Source of the DNA: Bog-756 sp963753905
GTDB taxonomy: Bacteria; Actinomycetota; Acidimicrobiia; Acidimicrobiales; RAAP-2
NCBI GenBank assembly: GCA_963753905.1
Contig: CAVWDZ010000001.1
Span: forward strand, 1,426,001 to 1,490,000
Direction of reading: 5' to 3'
DNA length: 64,000 bases
The notes under the pieces are model-generated. The model was given only the letters and a program-made list of their open reading frames with translations, made no database searches and was not told the DNA's origin. A program made the translations under genes and the position numbers. Shown in pieces: positions 41,669 to 50,498 of the stretch (the first letter of the stretch is position 1; each line of letters opens with the position of its first letter).

Positions 41669-42553
41669 TCAGGTGGTACCGGTTCGGGGCCGCCCGACCC
41701 CGTCACCGGAGGCCGGACGCCAGTCGGGATGGATGCCCTCGACCAGGGCCAGCTTCTGGGCCCGCACCGTCTGCCCGTTGTCGAGAGCCTCGGGATGGTC
41801 GACCATCCAGGCGATGGCCGCAGCCGGGACCGAGGGCGGCGCACCCGAATAACGTCCGAGCAACCCGAGCGCTGCCGCGTTCGACTGCTGGCGTTCGGTC
41901 TCCACGTAGCCCGGGTCGACGTTGTAGGCGCGGATCCCGCGGCCGCCGAGCTCGATGGCGAGGAGCGGGGCGAACCGGTGGAACGCCGCTTTCGACGCGG
42001 CATAGGCCAGACCCCACCCCCCTTCGCCGACCGGGCCCGGCGGGTCCTGGGTCGCGACGTGCGAGCTCACGTCGACGATGGTGCCGCCGCCGCGTGCAAG
42101 CATTCCCGGGAGCACCGCCTTGACGGCCACGAACTGGGCCACCGTGTTGGCGGACAGCTTGGACTCGAGCTGTGCGACCGAGAGTTCGACGACAGGGACC
42201 ATGCTGCCCGGAGCGGTGTCCACAGCATTGTTGACGAGGAGGTCGATCCCGTCCCACTCGGAGAGCGCCCGCTCGAGTGCCGCCTCCAACCCGACCCGGT
42301 CGTGGAGGTCTGCCACCAGTTCGAGGGAGCGCCGGCCCTGGGCACGGATCGCCTCGCCGGTCTCCTCGAGGCTGCCGGGCAGGGGCCGGCCGTGCCCGGT
42401 GTCCGAGTCGTCACGCCCTTCCCCGCGCCGTGCGGTCCGCCCGGTCACCGCCACGTCCCAGCCAGCCGCGGCCAGTGCGAGCGCGGTCGCTCGGCCGATG
42501 CCTCTGGTGGCGCCGGTGACCAGGGCTCGTCTCGGCGGTGGGGCGGTCGGCAT
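41669..42553 (-). CDS. Short-chain dehydrogenase/reductase
   Basis: 294 residues. The Rossmann motif is VTGATRGIGRATALALA (TGxxxGIG), with NNAV for the NNAG motif. The catalytic serine lies in VDVSSHVAT, and the YxxxK pair in AYAASKAAFHRFA. The arginine after the third strand (TGRTARRG) favours NADP(H). A longer loop at about 45-60 follows this region. A C-terminal tail with SGAPPSVPAAAIAWMVDHP is typical of actinobacterial catabolic SDRs. It is read against the sulfotransferase and divergently from the second SDR. Confidence 0.92.
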   Translation of the reverse strand: MPTAPPPRRALVTGATRGIGRATALALAAAGWDVAVTGRTARRGEGRDDSDTGHGRPLPGSLEETGEAIRAQGRRSLELVADLHDRVGLEAALERALSEWDGIDLLVNNAVDTAPGSMVPVVELSVAQLESKLSANTVAQFVAVKAVLPGMLARGGGTIVDVSSHVATQDPPGPVGEGGWGLAYAASKAAFHRFAPLLAIELGGRGIRAYNVDPGYVETERQQSNAAALGLLGRYSGAPPSVPAAAIAWMVDHPEALDNGQTVRAQKLALVEGIHPDWRPASGDGVGRPRTGTT

Positions 42554-42707
42554 CCGCCGTGTCTACCAGATCCCCTGTCCACCGGACCGTCTGTCCCCGG
42601 ATCCGCTGTCACAGCCGCGGTCCGACCGCTCCAGACGGGAAGTCCCAGGTGTGCGAGCATGAGCGGGCTGCCCGGGGCCGAACCGTCCGGGGACCACTGG
42701 GGGAACC

Positions 42708-43590
42708 GTGGACGATCTGGCCGGCAGGGTTGCGGTGGTGACCGGAGGGGCCGCCGGCATCGGGCGGGGCATCGTCGGGGCGCTGCTCGACGAAGGCGCC
42801 CGGGTCGTCGTGGCCGACATCGAGGCACCGGTGCTCGAGCGGGCCGTGGCCGAGCTCGCCGCTCGTGGTGACGTCCGCGGAGTCGTCACCGACGTGTCCG
42901 ATCCCGCGTCGATCGGGTCGCTCGCCGACACCGTCTACGGCGAGCTCGGTGCGTGCCACCTCCTCTGGAACAACGCCGGGGTGACCTCGGGCGGCGGGGG
43001 GAACCCCTGGGAGCAGGAGCCGAACGACTGGCGCTGGTGCTTCGGGGTCAACGTCTTCGGCATGGCCAACGGCGTGCTCGAGTTCGTCCCCCGGATGATC
43101 GCCGTCGGGAGAGGAGGGGACGGTCGTGGCCACGTCCTCCGGGGACGGCGGCATCGCGCCGGTCCCCTACGCCTCCGTCTACGCCTCGTCGAAGGCGGCG
43201 GTGAGCTGTTTCACCGAGGCCCTGGCCCACCAGTTCGCGGCGCAAGGGACCAAGTTGCAGGCGGCGGTGTTCTATCCCTCGGGCGGTCTCCTCGAGACGG
43301 GTCTCTGGGAGGCCCAGCGCAACCGGCCCGCCGAGCTGGCCCGGGTACGTCCCCGCCCGCCCGCACCCGGCACGACGTTCGCCGAGTTCAAGGCGTCCCT
43401 CGCCGCAGCCGGGCGCCCGACCGAGACGGTGGACCTCGACGAGCTCGGGCGCTTCGCCGTCCAGGGCGTGAAGGAGGGGCGGTTCGTCATCGGCCACGAC
43501 CTCGACCGGGCCGGCAGGCTGCTCCACGCCCGGGCCGACGCCATCGCCAGGGGCGCCCTGCCCCCGTCCGCACTCGACCTGCTGACGTGA
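42708..43590 (+). pseudogene. Short-chain dehydrogenase/reductase interrupted by one frameshift
   Basis: The first 131 codons encode a normal SDR N-terminus: VVTGGAAGIGRGI, a VVADIE strand end favouring NAD, and LLWNNAGVTSGGGG. At about 43104-43108 the frame shifts by one base. The downstream frame resumes with GEEGTVVATSSGDGG, the catalytic YASSKAAVSCF and a full C-terminus ending at 43590. The two parts together make about 293 residues with every SDR residue present. It is either a recent pseudogene or a sequencing error. GGGGGA lies 3 bases before the GTG start. The amidohydrolase follows. Confidence 0.85.
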
Positions 43591-43639
43591 TTGGTACCGT
43601 GGGAGGAGTGGGACCAGGCCGGATGAGCAGGGGGACCCG

Positions 43640-44884
43640 ATGAGCACCGAGTTTCCGCCGGATCGCAGGTACACGGTGATCTCCTCGGATGCCCATGCCG
43701 GGGCGGACCTCCTGGACTACCGGCCCTACCTCCCCTCCCGCTGGCACGACGACTTCGACGCCTGGGCATCCGCCTACGTCAACCCGTTCGCCGACCTGCT
43801 GGCGCCGACCGCCTACCGCAGTTGGGACTCGGATCGGCGCATCGCCGAGAACGATGCCGACGGGATCGCCGCGGAGGTGCTCTTCCCGAACACCGTCCCC
43901 CCGTTCTTCGAGGAGAGCAGCCTGGTCGCCCTTCCGCCGAACGAGGACGACTACGAGCGCCGCTGGGCCGGCCTCCAGGCACACAACCGCTGGCTGGCCG
44001 ACTTCTGTGCGCAGGCACCCGGCCGGCGGGCGGGAGTGGCACAGATCTTCGCCAACCGGATCGAGGACGCCCTCGCCGAGGTGCGGTGGGCGGCCGCCAC
44101 GTTCACCCGGCCGTTCGGCGGCATCCTCCTGCCCTCGCTCGCCCCGGGCTCTGGGCTACCGGGCCTCTGGGAGGAGACCTACGAGCCGCTCTGGCAGCTC
44201 TGCGAGGAGCTCGGGGTGGTCATCAACATCCACGGCGGCGGGGGCATACCCGACTACGGCGAGGCCGAGGTGGCTCGGGCCATCATGCTGGTCGAGCTGC
44301 CCTGGTTCTCGCACCGGTCGGTCTGGCACCTGGTGTTCGGCGGAGTGCTCGAACGGCACCCCGGCCTGCAGATCGTGCTCACCGAGCAGGGCCTGGCCTG
44401 GTTGCCCCGTGGGCTCGAGACCCTCGACTGGTTCTACGGCCGGATGACCCTCGGGGACGCGGCCGAGGCCAACTTCTTCGGAGCCGCGGCGAAGGGGATG
44501 TCGATGACCCCGTCGGAGTACTTCGCCCGCAACTTCTCGGTCGGCGCGAGCTTCCTCCGGGCCAGCGAAGCCGCCGTCCGCCACGAGGTCGGGGTCGAAC
44601 GGATCATGTGGGGCGCGGACTATCCCCACTCCGAGGGCTCCTACCCCTACAGCACGGCTGCCCTACGGGCCGCCTTCGGGACCTGCGACCCGGCCGAGAC
44701 CCAGCTGATGCTCGAGGCCAACGTGTCCCGGGTCTACGGGTTCGACCTCGAGGCCCTGCGGTCGGTGGGAGACCGGATCGGCCCGACCGTGGCAGAGGTG
44801 GCCACCCCCCTGCCGGTCGAGGAGTACCCGCTCGACTCGACCTGCAACGCCTTCGACCGCCATCAGGTATTGCGCTCCTGGTGA
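43640..44884 (+). CDS. Amidohydrolase-2 family (metal-dependent TIM-barrel) protein
   Basis: 414 residues. VISSDAHAGADLLDYRPYLP carries the first metal-site region. VINIHGGGGIPDYGEAE holds the barrel histidine, and IMWGADYPHSEGSYPYS the conserved C-terminal aspartate with its DYPH signature. The family includes decarboxylases and C-C hydrolases such as ACMSD, so it may decarboxylate or cleave an aromatic-derived acid. GGGGGA lies 5 bases before ATG. It is a relative of the convergent amidohydrolase at 44.9-46.2 kb, sharing ADAHAG-, HG- and DYPH-type motifs at equivalent places. Confidence 0.9.
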   Translation: MSTEFPPDRRYTVISSDAHAGADLLDYRPYLPSRWHDDFDAWASAYVNPFADLLAPTAYRSWDSDRRIAENDADGIAAEVLFPNTVPPFFEESSLVALPPNEDDYERRWAGLQAHNRWLADFCAQAPGRRAGVAQIFANRIEDALAEVRWAAATFTRPFGGILLPSLAPGSGLPGLWEETYEPLWQLCEELGVVINIHGGGGIPDYGEAEVARAIMLVELPWFSHRSVWHLVFGGVLERHPGLQIVLTEQGLAWLPRGLETLDWFYGRMTLGDAAEANFFGAAAKGMSMTPSEYFARNFSVGASFLRASEAAVRHEVGVERIMWGADYPHSEGSYPYSTAALRAAFGTCDPAETQLMLEANVSRVYGFDLEALRSVGDRIGPTVAEVATPLPVEEYPLDSTCNAFDRHQVLRSW

Positions 44885-44903
44885 GCCCGGCGGCGCCTGC
44901 GGC

Positions 44904-46238
44904 TCAGCCCTGTGGCCGCGCCGACGGTACGGCCGCCCGCATCGACGACTCGGCGGTCGCGGGGCCGGGTGCCTGCACCCCGTACTCCGCCTTCCACCAC
45001 CTGGCCCTGGCCCGGTCCTCCGGGTCGCTGTGCAGGGTGGGGTCCTGGCCGAGCGAGTCGGGTGAGGGGCCGATCCGGGCTGCGATCGGCCGGAGCTCGT
45101 CGAGATCGAACCCGTAGACGCGCGCCGCGGTCAGACCGAGGAGCTCGGCGGTGTCGTCGACCGGCACCGAGGCGAAGTCCGACCGCAGCCTGGCCTTGGT
45201 GTTCGGCCAGGTTCCCTCCGGATGCGGATAGTCGGTTCCCCACATGACCACGTCGGTCCCGATCACGTAACGCCGACGGATCTCCTCCTTCGACATGGTG
45301 GAGGCGCCGATGAAGATGTTGGTGCCGAAGTAGTCGGAGGGCAGCTTGGAGATCTTTCCCTTGAGCATGGCAGAGAGCTTCTTGGTGGTGTGGCCACCGC
45401 CCATGTACTGGTCCCACTTCCACATCATGTCGGGAGCCCAGTACGCGGCCGCCTCGGTGACCACGAACATGAGGCCGGGATGGCGTTCGAAGGCGCCGCT
45501 GAAGAGCAGGTGCCAGGCCGGCCGGACCGTCCACCAGACCACCTCTGCCAGGTAGACGCCGGTGTGGTCGCCGAACTCCTCCATCGGAGCCTCGCCCGAA
45601 TGGGTGTGCACGGGCAGCCCGGCTTCGGCGCACGCGGCCCAGACCGGGTCGTAGGAGGCGTCGTTGTAGGGCAACCGGTTGCGCCACATGGTCGGGATCA
45701 TGATCCCGCGGATGCCCGGTTGGGCCGAGACCCACTCGATCTCCGCCCTCGCCCTGTCGATGTCGTGGGTGATCGGGACGAGCGCGATGCCGCCCCGGCG
45801 GTGGGGAGAGTGCGAGCACATCTCGGCGAGGAACCGGTTGTGGGCGTGCGCGCCGGCGAACGCCAGCTCCGGATCCTCGATCGCCCCGGCGAACAGACCG
45901 GCGCCGAACGGGGGTGACGCCATGCCGGTCACCGCGTCGGCGTCGGCGAAGAGGACGTCGGCGGCCACCCCGTCGGCATCGAGCTCCTTGTCCCGGATGA
46001 CCGGGTCGAATGCGCCCTTGAGGCCCTCCTCGTTCCCCTTCTCCCATCCCATGATGTAGTCGTAGTTGAACTGGAGCGCCTCCTCCCGCTGCGCGATCCG
46101 TTCCGCGAGATACTCGTCGAAGGCAGGGTGGTACCTGGCCTCGAGATAGGGACGGTAGTCCTCGCAGGCCAGCCCGGCGTGTCCGTCGGCGGAGACGACC
46201 ACGTAGCGGTCCGAGCCGGTGGCCGGGACATCGCTCAT
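44904..46238 (-). CDS. Amidohydrolase-2 family (metal-dependent TIM-barrel) protein
   Basis: 444 residues. VVVSADGHAGLACEDYRPYL opens the barrel, LPVHTHSGEAPMEEFG carries the histidine of the metal centre, and VVMWGTDYPHPEGTWPN the conserved aspartate. It is about 30 residues longer than its convergent relative, partly from a C-terminal tail (ARARWWKAEYG). ATG overlaps the acetoacetate-decarboxylase-like stop codon by 4 bases, so the two enzymes are made together. A decarboxylase, hydrolase or hydratase role on a ring-derived acid is inferred from family only. Confidence 0.91.
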   Translation of the reverse strand: MSDVPATGSDRYVVVSADGHAGLACEDYRPYLEARYHPAFDEYLAERIAQREEALQFNYDYIMGWEKGNEEGLKGAFDPVIRDKELDADGVAADVLFADADAVTGMASPPFGAGLFAGAIEDPELAFAGAHAHNRFLAEMCSHSPHRRGGIALVPITHDIDRARAEIEWVSAQPGIRGIMIPTMWRNRLPYNDASYDPVWAACAEAGLPVHTHSGEAPMEEFGDHTGVYLAEVVWWTVRPAWHLLFSGAFERHPGLMFVVTEAAAYWAPDMMWKWDQYMGGGHTTKKLSAMLKGKISKLPSDYFGTNIFIGASTMSKEEIRRRYVIGTDVVMWGTDYPHPEGTWPNTKARLRSDFASVPVDDTAELLGLTAARVYGFDLDELRPIAARIGPSPDSLGQDPTLHSDPEDRARARWWKAEYGVQAPGPATAESSMRAAVPSARPQG

Positions 46239-47014
46239 GGCTTGGCCCCGAGCACGCTGAGGTCGTCGTAGCGCTGGTGGATGAACGGCACCAACCACTC
46301 CGCCGGCACGCGTTCGACGATCTCCCCGCGCTGTGAGGAGGAGAGCTCGGCGTACTCGAACGAGCGGACCGACCTCACCGGGAAGTCGGCCACCGGGTCG
46401 AGCGGCGCCTCGAGGAGCTTGCACTCCCCCACCACCGGACGGACCACCCGGGCCGTCTCGTGCCGACGGCAGTACACGAGCGCCGGGTCGCCGTCGAGGC
46501 CCTCGCCGGAAGGATCGGGGAGGAGCTTGAAGTAGAAGTCGAGCTTGTCGATCTCGTAGCCGGCCTGCTCGGCTCCGAGGACCCCGGTCACCTCCGCGAT
46601 GGTCGATCCCATCCGTGCGATGCGGGCCGAGAGGCGGTCCCCGTCGATGTCCAGCGAGAGCTCGGCGATCTTCTTCGGTTCTCCGAACGTCTCGCGGCCG
46701 CCGGTGGTGGCCTGCTCGGTCGTCATCGGCATCAGGAGCGCGTACTCGCCCTGGCGGTCCCCGTGGCGGGCCCGGACCCCGAACCAACCGGCCCCGAACG
46801 GGGGAAGGCCGGTCCCCATGTCGACCACGGCGATGCGGAGCCGGGCGGTGGCCTCTGCGGGCTCGAGCGGCCTGGGCAGCACATCGGCGATGGCGTCAGG
46901 ATCGGTGTCGAAGACGATGGTGACTGCCTTCGACCAGATCGTGCTCCTGGTGGCCTCCACCTCCCGGTTGGTCACCCGCTCGGGCGGACGAGCTCCGTAT
47001 CGGACCTTCCCCAT
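46235..47014 (-). CDS. Acetoacetate decarboxylase-family enzyme
   Basis: 259 residues. FGEPKKIAEL contains the adjacent lysines (K114, K115) at the Schiff-base position of acetoacetate decarboxylase. PPFGAGWFGVRARH and SFKYAEL-like ends (SFEYAELSSSQRG) fit the ADC fold. Relatives catalyse decarboxylation, aldol or dehydration steps on varied keto acids. ATG 47014 is chosen because GAAGGAG lies 5 bases upstream, replacing an earlier in-frame start at 47065. It is followed, with a 4-base overlap, by the amidohydrolase, and preceded by a MaoC gene about 100 bases away. Confidence 0.88.
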   Translation of the reverse strand: MGKVRYGARPPERVTNREVEATRSTIWSKAVTIVFDTDPDAIADVLPRPLEPAEATARLRIAVVDMGTGLPPFGAGWFGVRARHGDRQGEYALLMPMTTEQATTGGRETFGEPKKIAELSLDIDGDRLSARIARMGSTIAEVTGVLGAEQAGYEIDKLDFYFKLLPDPSGEGLDGDPALVYCRRHETARVVRPVVGECKLLEAPLDPVADFPVRSVRSFEYAELSSSQRGEIVERVPAEWLVPFIHQRYDDLSVLGAKP

Positions 47015-47116
47015 GACCACTCCTTCCCCCGGCGGGACACCCTGCCGCCGCGACCAGTGTTGCACGGCGGGCGCCGGCCACGCAGCCCGCGCCCCCGGTA
47101 CGCCGGCGGGTGCTCG

Positions 47117-47572
47117 TCAGCCGGGATCGTCGGCGATCGGCAGGGTGAGGGTGGCCTCGCCCGAGACGTGTTCACCGAGATCGTTGGTGGCCCGGAAGGT
47201 GATCTCGACCACGCCCTCGCCGCCGTCCTTCGAAAGACCACGGATCTCGCCGGTGTAGACGAGCGGGTGTCCGGGGAAGGCCGGGACGCCGAGCCGGATC
47301 GCCAGCCGGGTGATCCGGGCCTCGGGCCCAGCCCAGTCGGTCAGGAACCGGCTGCAGTACCCGGTGTCCGACAGGATGTTCATGAAGATGTCCGGCGCAC
47401 CCTGCGCGTTGGCGTAGTCCCGGTCGTGGTGGACGGGCATGAAGTCCCGGGTTGCGATCGCCCCGGCCACGACGGCCGTCGGGCTCATCTCGATGTCCAG
47501 GCGGGTGAGCTCCTCTCCGACCTCGAGCTTCTCCCACGCACGCGGCGACGGCATCGCCGGGCTCCCGGTCAC
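47117..47572 (-). CDS. MaoC-family hydratase subunit (hot-dog fold)
   Basis: 151 residues. FMPVHHDRDYANAQGAPDIFMN includes the hydratase-2 Asp/His active-site motif of R-specific enoyl-CoA hydratases. LGVPAFPGHPLVYTGEI is the following hot-dog strand region. The GTG start overlaps the preceding MaoC gene by 4 bases (GTGA). Paired small MaoC proteins such as ChsH1/ChsH2 in steroid side-chain breakdown work as heteromers, and I infer the same here. The substrate is probably a CoA thioester with a bulky acyl chain. Confidence 0.88.
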   Translation of the reverse strand: MTGSPAMPSPRAWEKLEVGEELTRLDIEMSPTAVVAGAIATRDFMPVHHDRDYANAQGAPDIFMNILSDTGYCSRFLTDWAGPEARITRLAIRLGVPAFPGHPLVYTGEIRGLSKDGGEGVVEITFRATNDLGEHVSGEATLTLPIADDPG

Positions 47573-48117
47573 GGCGTCCCGTCCGGGGCGAACTTGAGGA
47601 TGCGGAACCGCTGGCGGCCGACCACTTCCCCCGAGTCGACGGTGTAGGTGGTGAGCCAGGTGACGAATCGGCCCATCCCCAATCGGGTCGACTTCTCGTC
47701 CGAGATCGATTCGAGGACCGTGCCCGAGGACACCACTTCGCCCAATGCGAGGTACCGCACGATCTCGAACTCGGAGTCGGTGGCCACGGTGCCGACGTAG
47801 CCGGCCCGGTCGAGGACCCCGAGTGGACCGTCCTCCTGGGACTCCACCGGGGAACCGCCCCGCTCGCGGATCCCGCTGATCATCGGTGTGGGCATGGTCC
47901 ACGTCTGCAGCATCAGGGGCGGCGCGACAATGCCACCGAAGCGGGAGCGGGCCGCCGCCTCGCGGTCGACGTAGACGGGATTGGCATCCTCGAACGCCGC
48001 GGCCCAGTGACGGATCATCGGCAGGTTGACCGGATCCGGTGCCTCGGACCCGTCAGGGGAACCCATCGGACGGCCGATCAGTGATGCGAGCTCGTCGTCG
48101 ATTGCGTCGTCGGTCAT
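47569..48117 (-). CDS. MaoC-like dehydratase partner subunit (FAS1-like N-terminal type)
   Basis: 182 residues. IRHWAAAFEDANPVYVDREAAARSRFGG and IVAPPLMLQTWT are characteristic of the hot-dog subunit that lacks the catalytic Asp/His pair but binds CoA, as in ChsH2. It lies directly upstream of, and overlaps, the catalytic MaoC gene, indicating a two-subunit hydratase. GAGGGAG precedes ATG by 2-3 bases. It is the first gene of a minus-strand unit running through the decarboxylase and amidohydrolase, and diverges from the 48.3-kb HTH gene. Confidence 0.88.
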   Translation of the reverse strand: MTDDAIDDELASLIGRPMGSPDGSEAPDPVNLPMIRHWAAAFEDANPVYVDREAAARSRFGGIVAPPLMLQTWTMPTPMISGIRERGGSPVESQEDGPLGVLDRAGYVGTVATDSEFEIVRYLALGEVVSSGTVLESISDEKSTRLGMGRFVTWLTTYTVDSGEVVGRQRFRILKFAPDGTP

Positions 48118-48280
48118 CGCTCCCTCGGGCGTACGCAGTCTCTGGACTGAGCGCGGAGCGGCAGTTTACCGATGTGCCGGAGAAAGGAGATCACGGTCGG
48201 ACTGGTGGTGCTCCAGTCGTCGGTCGCTCGAGGCGATCTCGGTGGCCCGATGCATCCGCCCTCCACCAATTCTCACGCTG

Positions 48281-48286
48281 TACTCT
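48281..48286 (+). promoter_or_regulatory. -10 box, leaderless promoter of 48.3-kb HTH gene
   Basis: TACTCT on the plus strand, exactly 6 bases before GTG 48293. It faces away from the MaoC operon. Confidence 0.6.
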
Positions 48287-48292
48287 GCCGCT

Positions 48293-48643
48293 GTGGCAGG
48301 CGCTCCACCCGACGTACCGTCGGCCATCGAAGGGCTCATCGAGGCGAACCGAGCGCTCCGAACCCAGCTCGAGGCAAACGAAGGGATCCTGCGTCGCGCA
48401 CTGCTCATGCTGGCCGACGGCACCGGGGTGGCACGCACCCTCCGGACGATTCCATCGATCGACGCGCGCGCGGCCGCGGAGGTCGCGGTGACGGAGCTCT
48501 ACGAGGCCCGCCACGAGGTACGACGGGCAGTGATCGGCGCGGTGCTCGATGAGGGGATGACGGTCGCAGAAGTTACCGCGTCGTTCGGTATCCCTCCCGA
48601 GCAGGTGGTCGGCTACGCGCCCGACACCTCGGCAGGTCGCTGA
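48293..48643 (+). CDS. Small coiled-coil/HTH protein, putative regulator
   Basis: 116 residues. An N-terminal amphipathic coiled coil (about 10-40; EGLIEANRALRTQLEANEG) is followed by ADGTGVARTL and a helix 60-85. A C-terminal helix-turn-helix then occurs at about 89-108 (MTVAEVTASFGIPPEQVVGY). The GTG start has a -10 box 6 bases away. It resembles the 116-residue protein at 57.9 kb in length, layout and the G-T-x-V and HTH segments. Divergence from the MaoC-decarboxylase-amidohydrolase unit suggests it might regulate that unit; this is inference. Confidence 0.75.
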   Translation: MAGAPPDVPSAIEGLIEANRALRTQLEANEGILRRALLMLADGTGVARTLRTIPSIDARAAAEVAVTELYEARHEVRRAVIGAVLDEGMTVAEVTASFGIPPEQVVGYAPDTSAGR

Positions 48644-48688
48644 GACGGCACCTGTGTGCCGGCCACGGATGCAGCACGACGGCTCATC

Positions 48689-48949
48689 TCACTGGTCCGA
48701 ACGCGTCCGCCTCCGCGTGGAGCCGTACGGATCCGGTGGGAGTGCCCCGTCCAGCACCTGCCAGTCGAGGAGATCGCCTGCGTGCTCGATGCAGGACTCC
48801 ACCTCGTGCCACCTGCCGTCGCCGCTCTGGAACCTCCCGCGGACCTTGACCGGCTCCGGACAGTGCATGGCATGACCCGTGCTGCCTTTCTGGATCATCC
48901 GGAAGCACTGTCCGGGGTCCGTCGTGAACACCTCGGCGTAATGATCCAT
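48689..48949 (-). CDS. Small conserved-looking protein of unknown function
   Basis: 86 residues starting MDHYAEVFTTDPGQCFRMIQ and containing GHAMHCPEPVKVRGRFQ, DGRWHEVESCIEHAGDLLDW. The cysteines and histidines (C-x-H-C and SCIEH) are spaced as if to bind a metal. The sequence is compositionally protein-like, unlike the opposite strand. I do not recognise a named family. The ATG at 48949 is taken as start rather than a more distal one because the preceding residues look unstructured. It has no clear operon partner and converges with the HTH gene. Confidence 0.6.
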   Translation of the reverse strand: MDHYAEVFTTDPGQCFRMIQKGSTGHAMHCPEPVKVRGRFQSGDGRWHEVESCIEHAGDLLDWQVLDGALPPDPYGSTRRRTRSDQ

Positions 48950-49355
48950 CGAACCAGTATCCCCGACCAGGGCGCTCAAGGACAGGATCCCAGCTCCGAG
49001 GCACTCCTGGGGCCGTCATCCAATCGTCTCTTGATTCGCCCGTTTTGCGGCGCGAGTGTTGGGTAGGGGACGGAGGGCGAAACACGCGAGGTGGAGAGAA
49101 GCCTATGCCGACGTTCCTTCGTTCCCTGTATGTCATGGCCGTGCAAGGAACGGTGCTGGTGGCTTGGCGGTCGATCGCCACCGCCGAAACAGTCGTATGG
49201 TCTGTCATCTTCCGCGACGATCTCGGGGGCATCGACGATTCGTGACGCCTGACGGCGTCGCCGCGTGTCGCCGGACCTTCCCCTTTCCGGAACACGTCGG
49301 TGTCCGCGTACCCGCACCTTCGCCGCCACCTGTCCGCTGCGGACGGCACGCCCGC
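48950..49355. other. 406-base stretch with no clear gene
   Basis: The stretch lies upstream of the small minus-strand gene and downstream of the acyltransferase gene. The best candidate inside is a 46-codon plus-strand frame at 49105-49245, with GGAGAG about 6 bases before its ATG. It has no motif and weak hydrophobicity, so I do not call it a gene. Confidence 0.4.
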
Positions 49356-50498
49356 CTAGAGATGACCGGCGACGACAATGGACAGACCGCCGATGGTGAG
49401 GGCGGTGATTGCGATGCCGAGCCCGACGGATTGGGGGCCCGGAAGCTTCGATCGGCGAATCGGGTTCTCGACCAGACGGTAGGTCAGTATCGACAGCACC
49501 AGTGCGAACGCCACCAGTGGCACCCGCAGTCTCCAGAGACCTCCCGACACCCCCATCTCGGCGGCGATGAGGAGGACGGGCCAGTGCCAGAGGTACAGCG
49601 AATACGATCGCTTGCCGAGCCAGCGGAAGGGCGACCGCCCGAGTACCGAAACGGCTCCGAAGGGTGATGTGGTGCTGCCGCCGGCGATGAGCAGGGCCGT
49701 CCCGACCACCGGGACGATGGCCCGCCAGCCGGGCCATCCCGCCGTGCTCTCGAGGACGAGCTCCGCCCCGAAGATCACAGCCAGTCCGATCCAGGTGGCT
49801 GCCGCTGCTGCCTGCCGCGGAATACGCGTCCAGGGGATCGGGGCCGCGGCGATGAGTGCTCCACAGGCGAACTCCCAGGCCCGCGTGAACGGAAGGAGAT
49901 AGGCCCACACCGGGTGCGACGGTGTCCGGACGACGCAGAGCGCATAGGAGGCCACGACCACCGTCGCGAGTCCGACCGACAGGCGCGTCCTGAATCCCGG
50001 GCCCAGGCGGATGCCGGCCACCACGATCAGGAGGGCCGGGAATACCAGGTAGAACTGCTCCTCGACCGCGAGGGACCAGAAGGTACCCAGGGCAGAGAAG
50101 GGATGGGGTCCGGGGGAGGCGAAGTGCACGTTCGCCAAGAAGGCGGCCGCCCATCGACCGTCGTTCGCGGTTTGGCGTCCGAAGCCGCTGCCGACGAGGA
50201 GGTAGCCGGCGGCGGTGGCGCTCAGGATGACGAGCGTGGCCGCCGGGAGGATGCGACGAACACGCCGACCGTAGAAGTCGAGGAGCGAGGTCCTCCCCGT
50301 ACTCGTCCGCTCGCGCAGCAGCAATCCGGTGATGACGAAGCCGGAGATCACGAAGAAGACGTCGACGCCGATGAAGCCCCCGGCGAACCCGGGGAAGCCG
50401 ATGTGGAACAGCACCACGAAGGTGACGGCGACGGCCCGGAGCCCCTCGATGTCCGGGCGGTACGAACCTGGCTCGGCGAGCGGTTCGGGTACCACCAC
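49356..50498 (-). CDS. Acyltransferase 3 (OafA/YrhL) family membrane protein
   Basis: 380 residues with about ten membrane spans. YRPDIEGLRAVAVTFVVLFHIGFP carries the catalytic H in the RAxxxxxVxxxH-type opening of acyltransferase 3 proteins. FFVISGFVITGLLLRE, FYGRRVRRILPA, and TFWSLAVEEQFYLVFP (the WSLxxEEQFY motif) all follow in order. SYSLYLWHWPVL is the late His-containing motif. It O-acetylates exported carbohydrates or peptidoglycan-linked sugars. The C-terminal SGNH domain found in longer relatives is absent. GTG start. It is a single gene near other envelope and secreted functions. Confidence 0.92.
   Translation of the reverse strand: MVVPEPLAEPGSYRPDIEGLRAVAVTFVVLFHIGFPGFAGGFIGVDVFFVISGFVITGLLLRERTSTGRTSLLDFYGRRVRRILPAATLVILSATAAGYLLVGSGFGRQTANDGRWAAAFLANVHFASPGPHPFSALGTFWSLAVEEQFYLVFPALLIVVAGIRLGPGFRTRLSVGLATVVVASYALCVVRTPSHPVWAYLLPFTRAWEFACGALIAAAPIPWTRIPRQAAAAATWIGLAVIFGAELVLESTAGWPGWRAIVPVVGTALLIAGGSTTSPFGAVSVLGRSPFRWLGKRSYSLYLWHWPVLLIAAEMGVSGGLWRLRVPLVAFALVLSILTYRLVENPIRRSKLPGPQSVGLGIAITALTIGGLSIVVAGHL

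Noticed and set aside
49105..49245. 46-codon plus-strand gene with GGAGAG upstream
   Set aside because: It has no motif, poor hydrophobic pattern and no neighbour logic; it is recorded only as a possibility in the intergenic entry.
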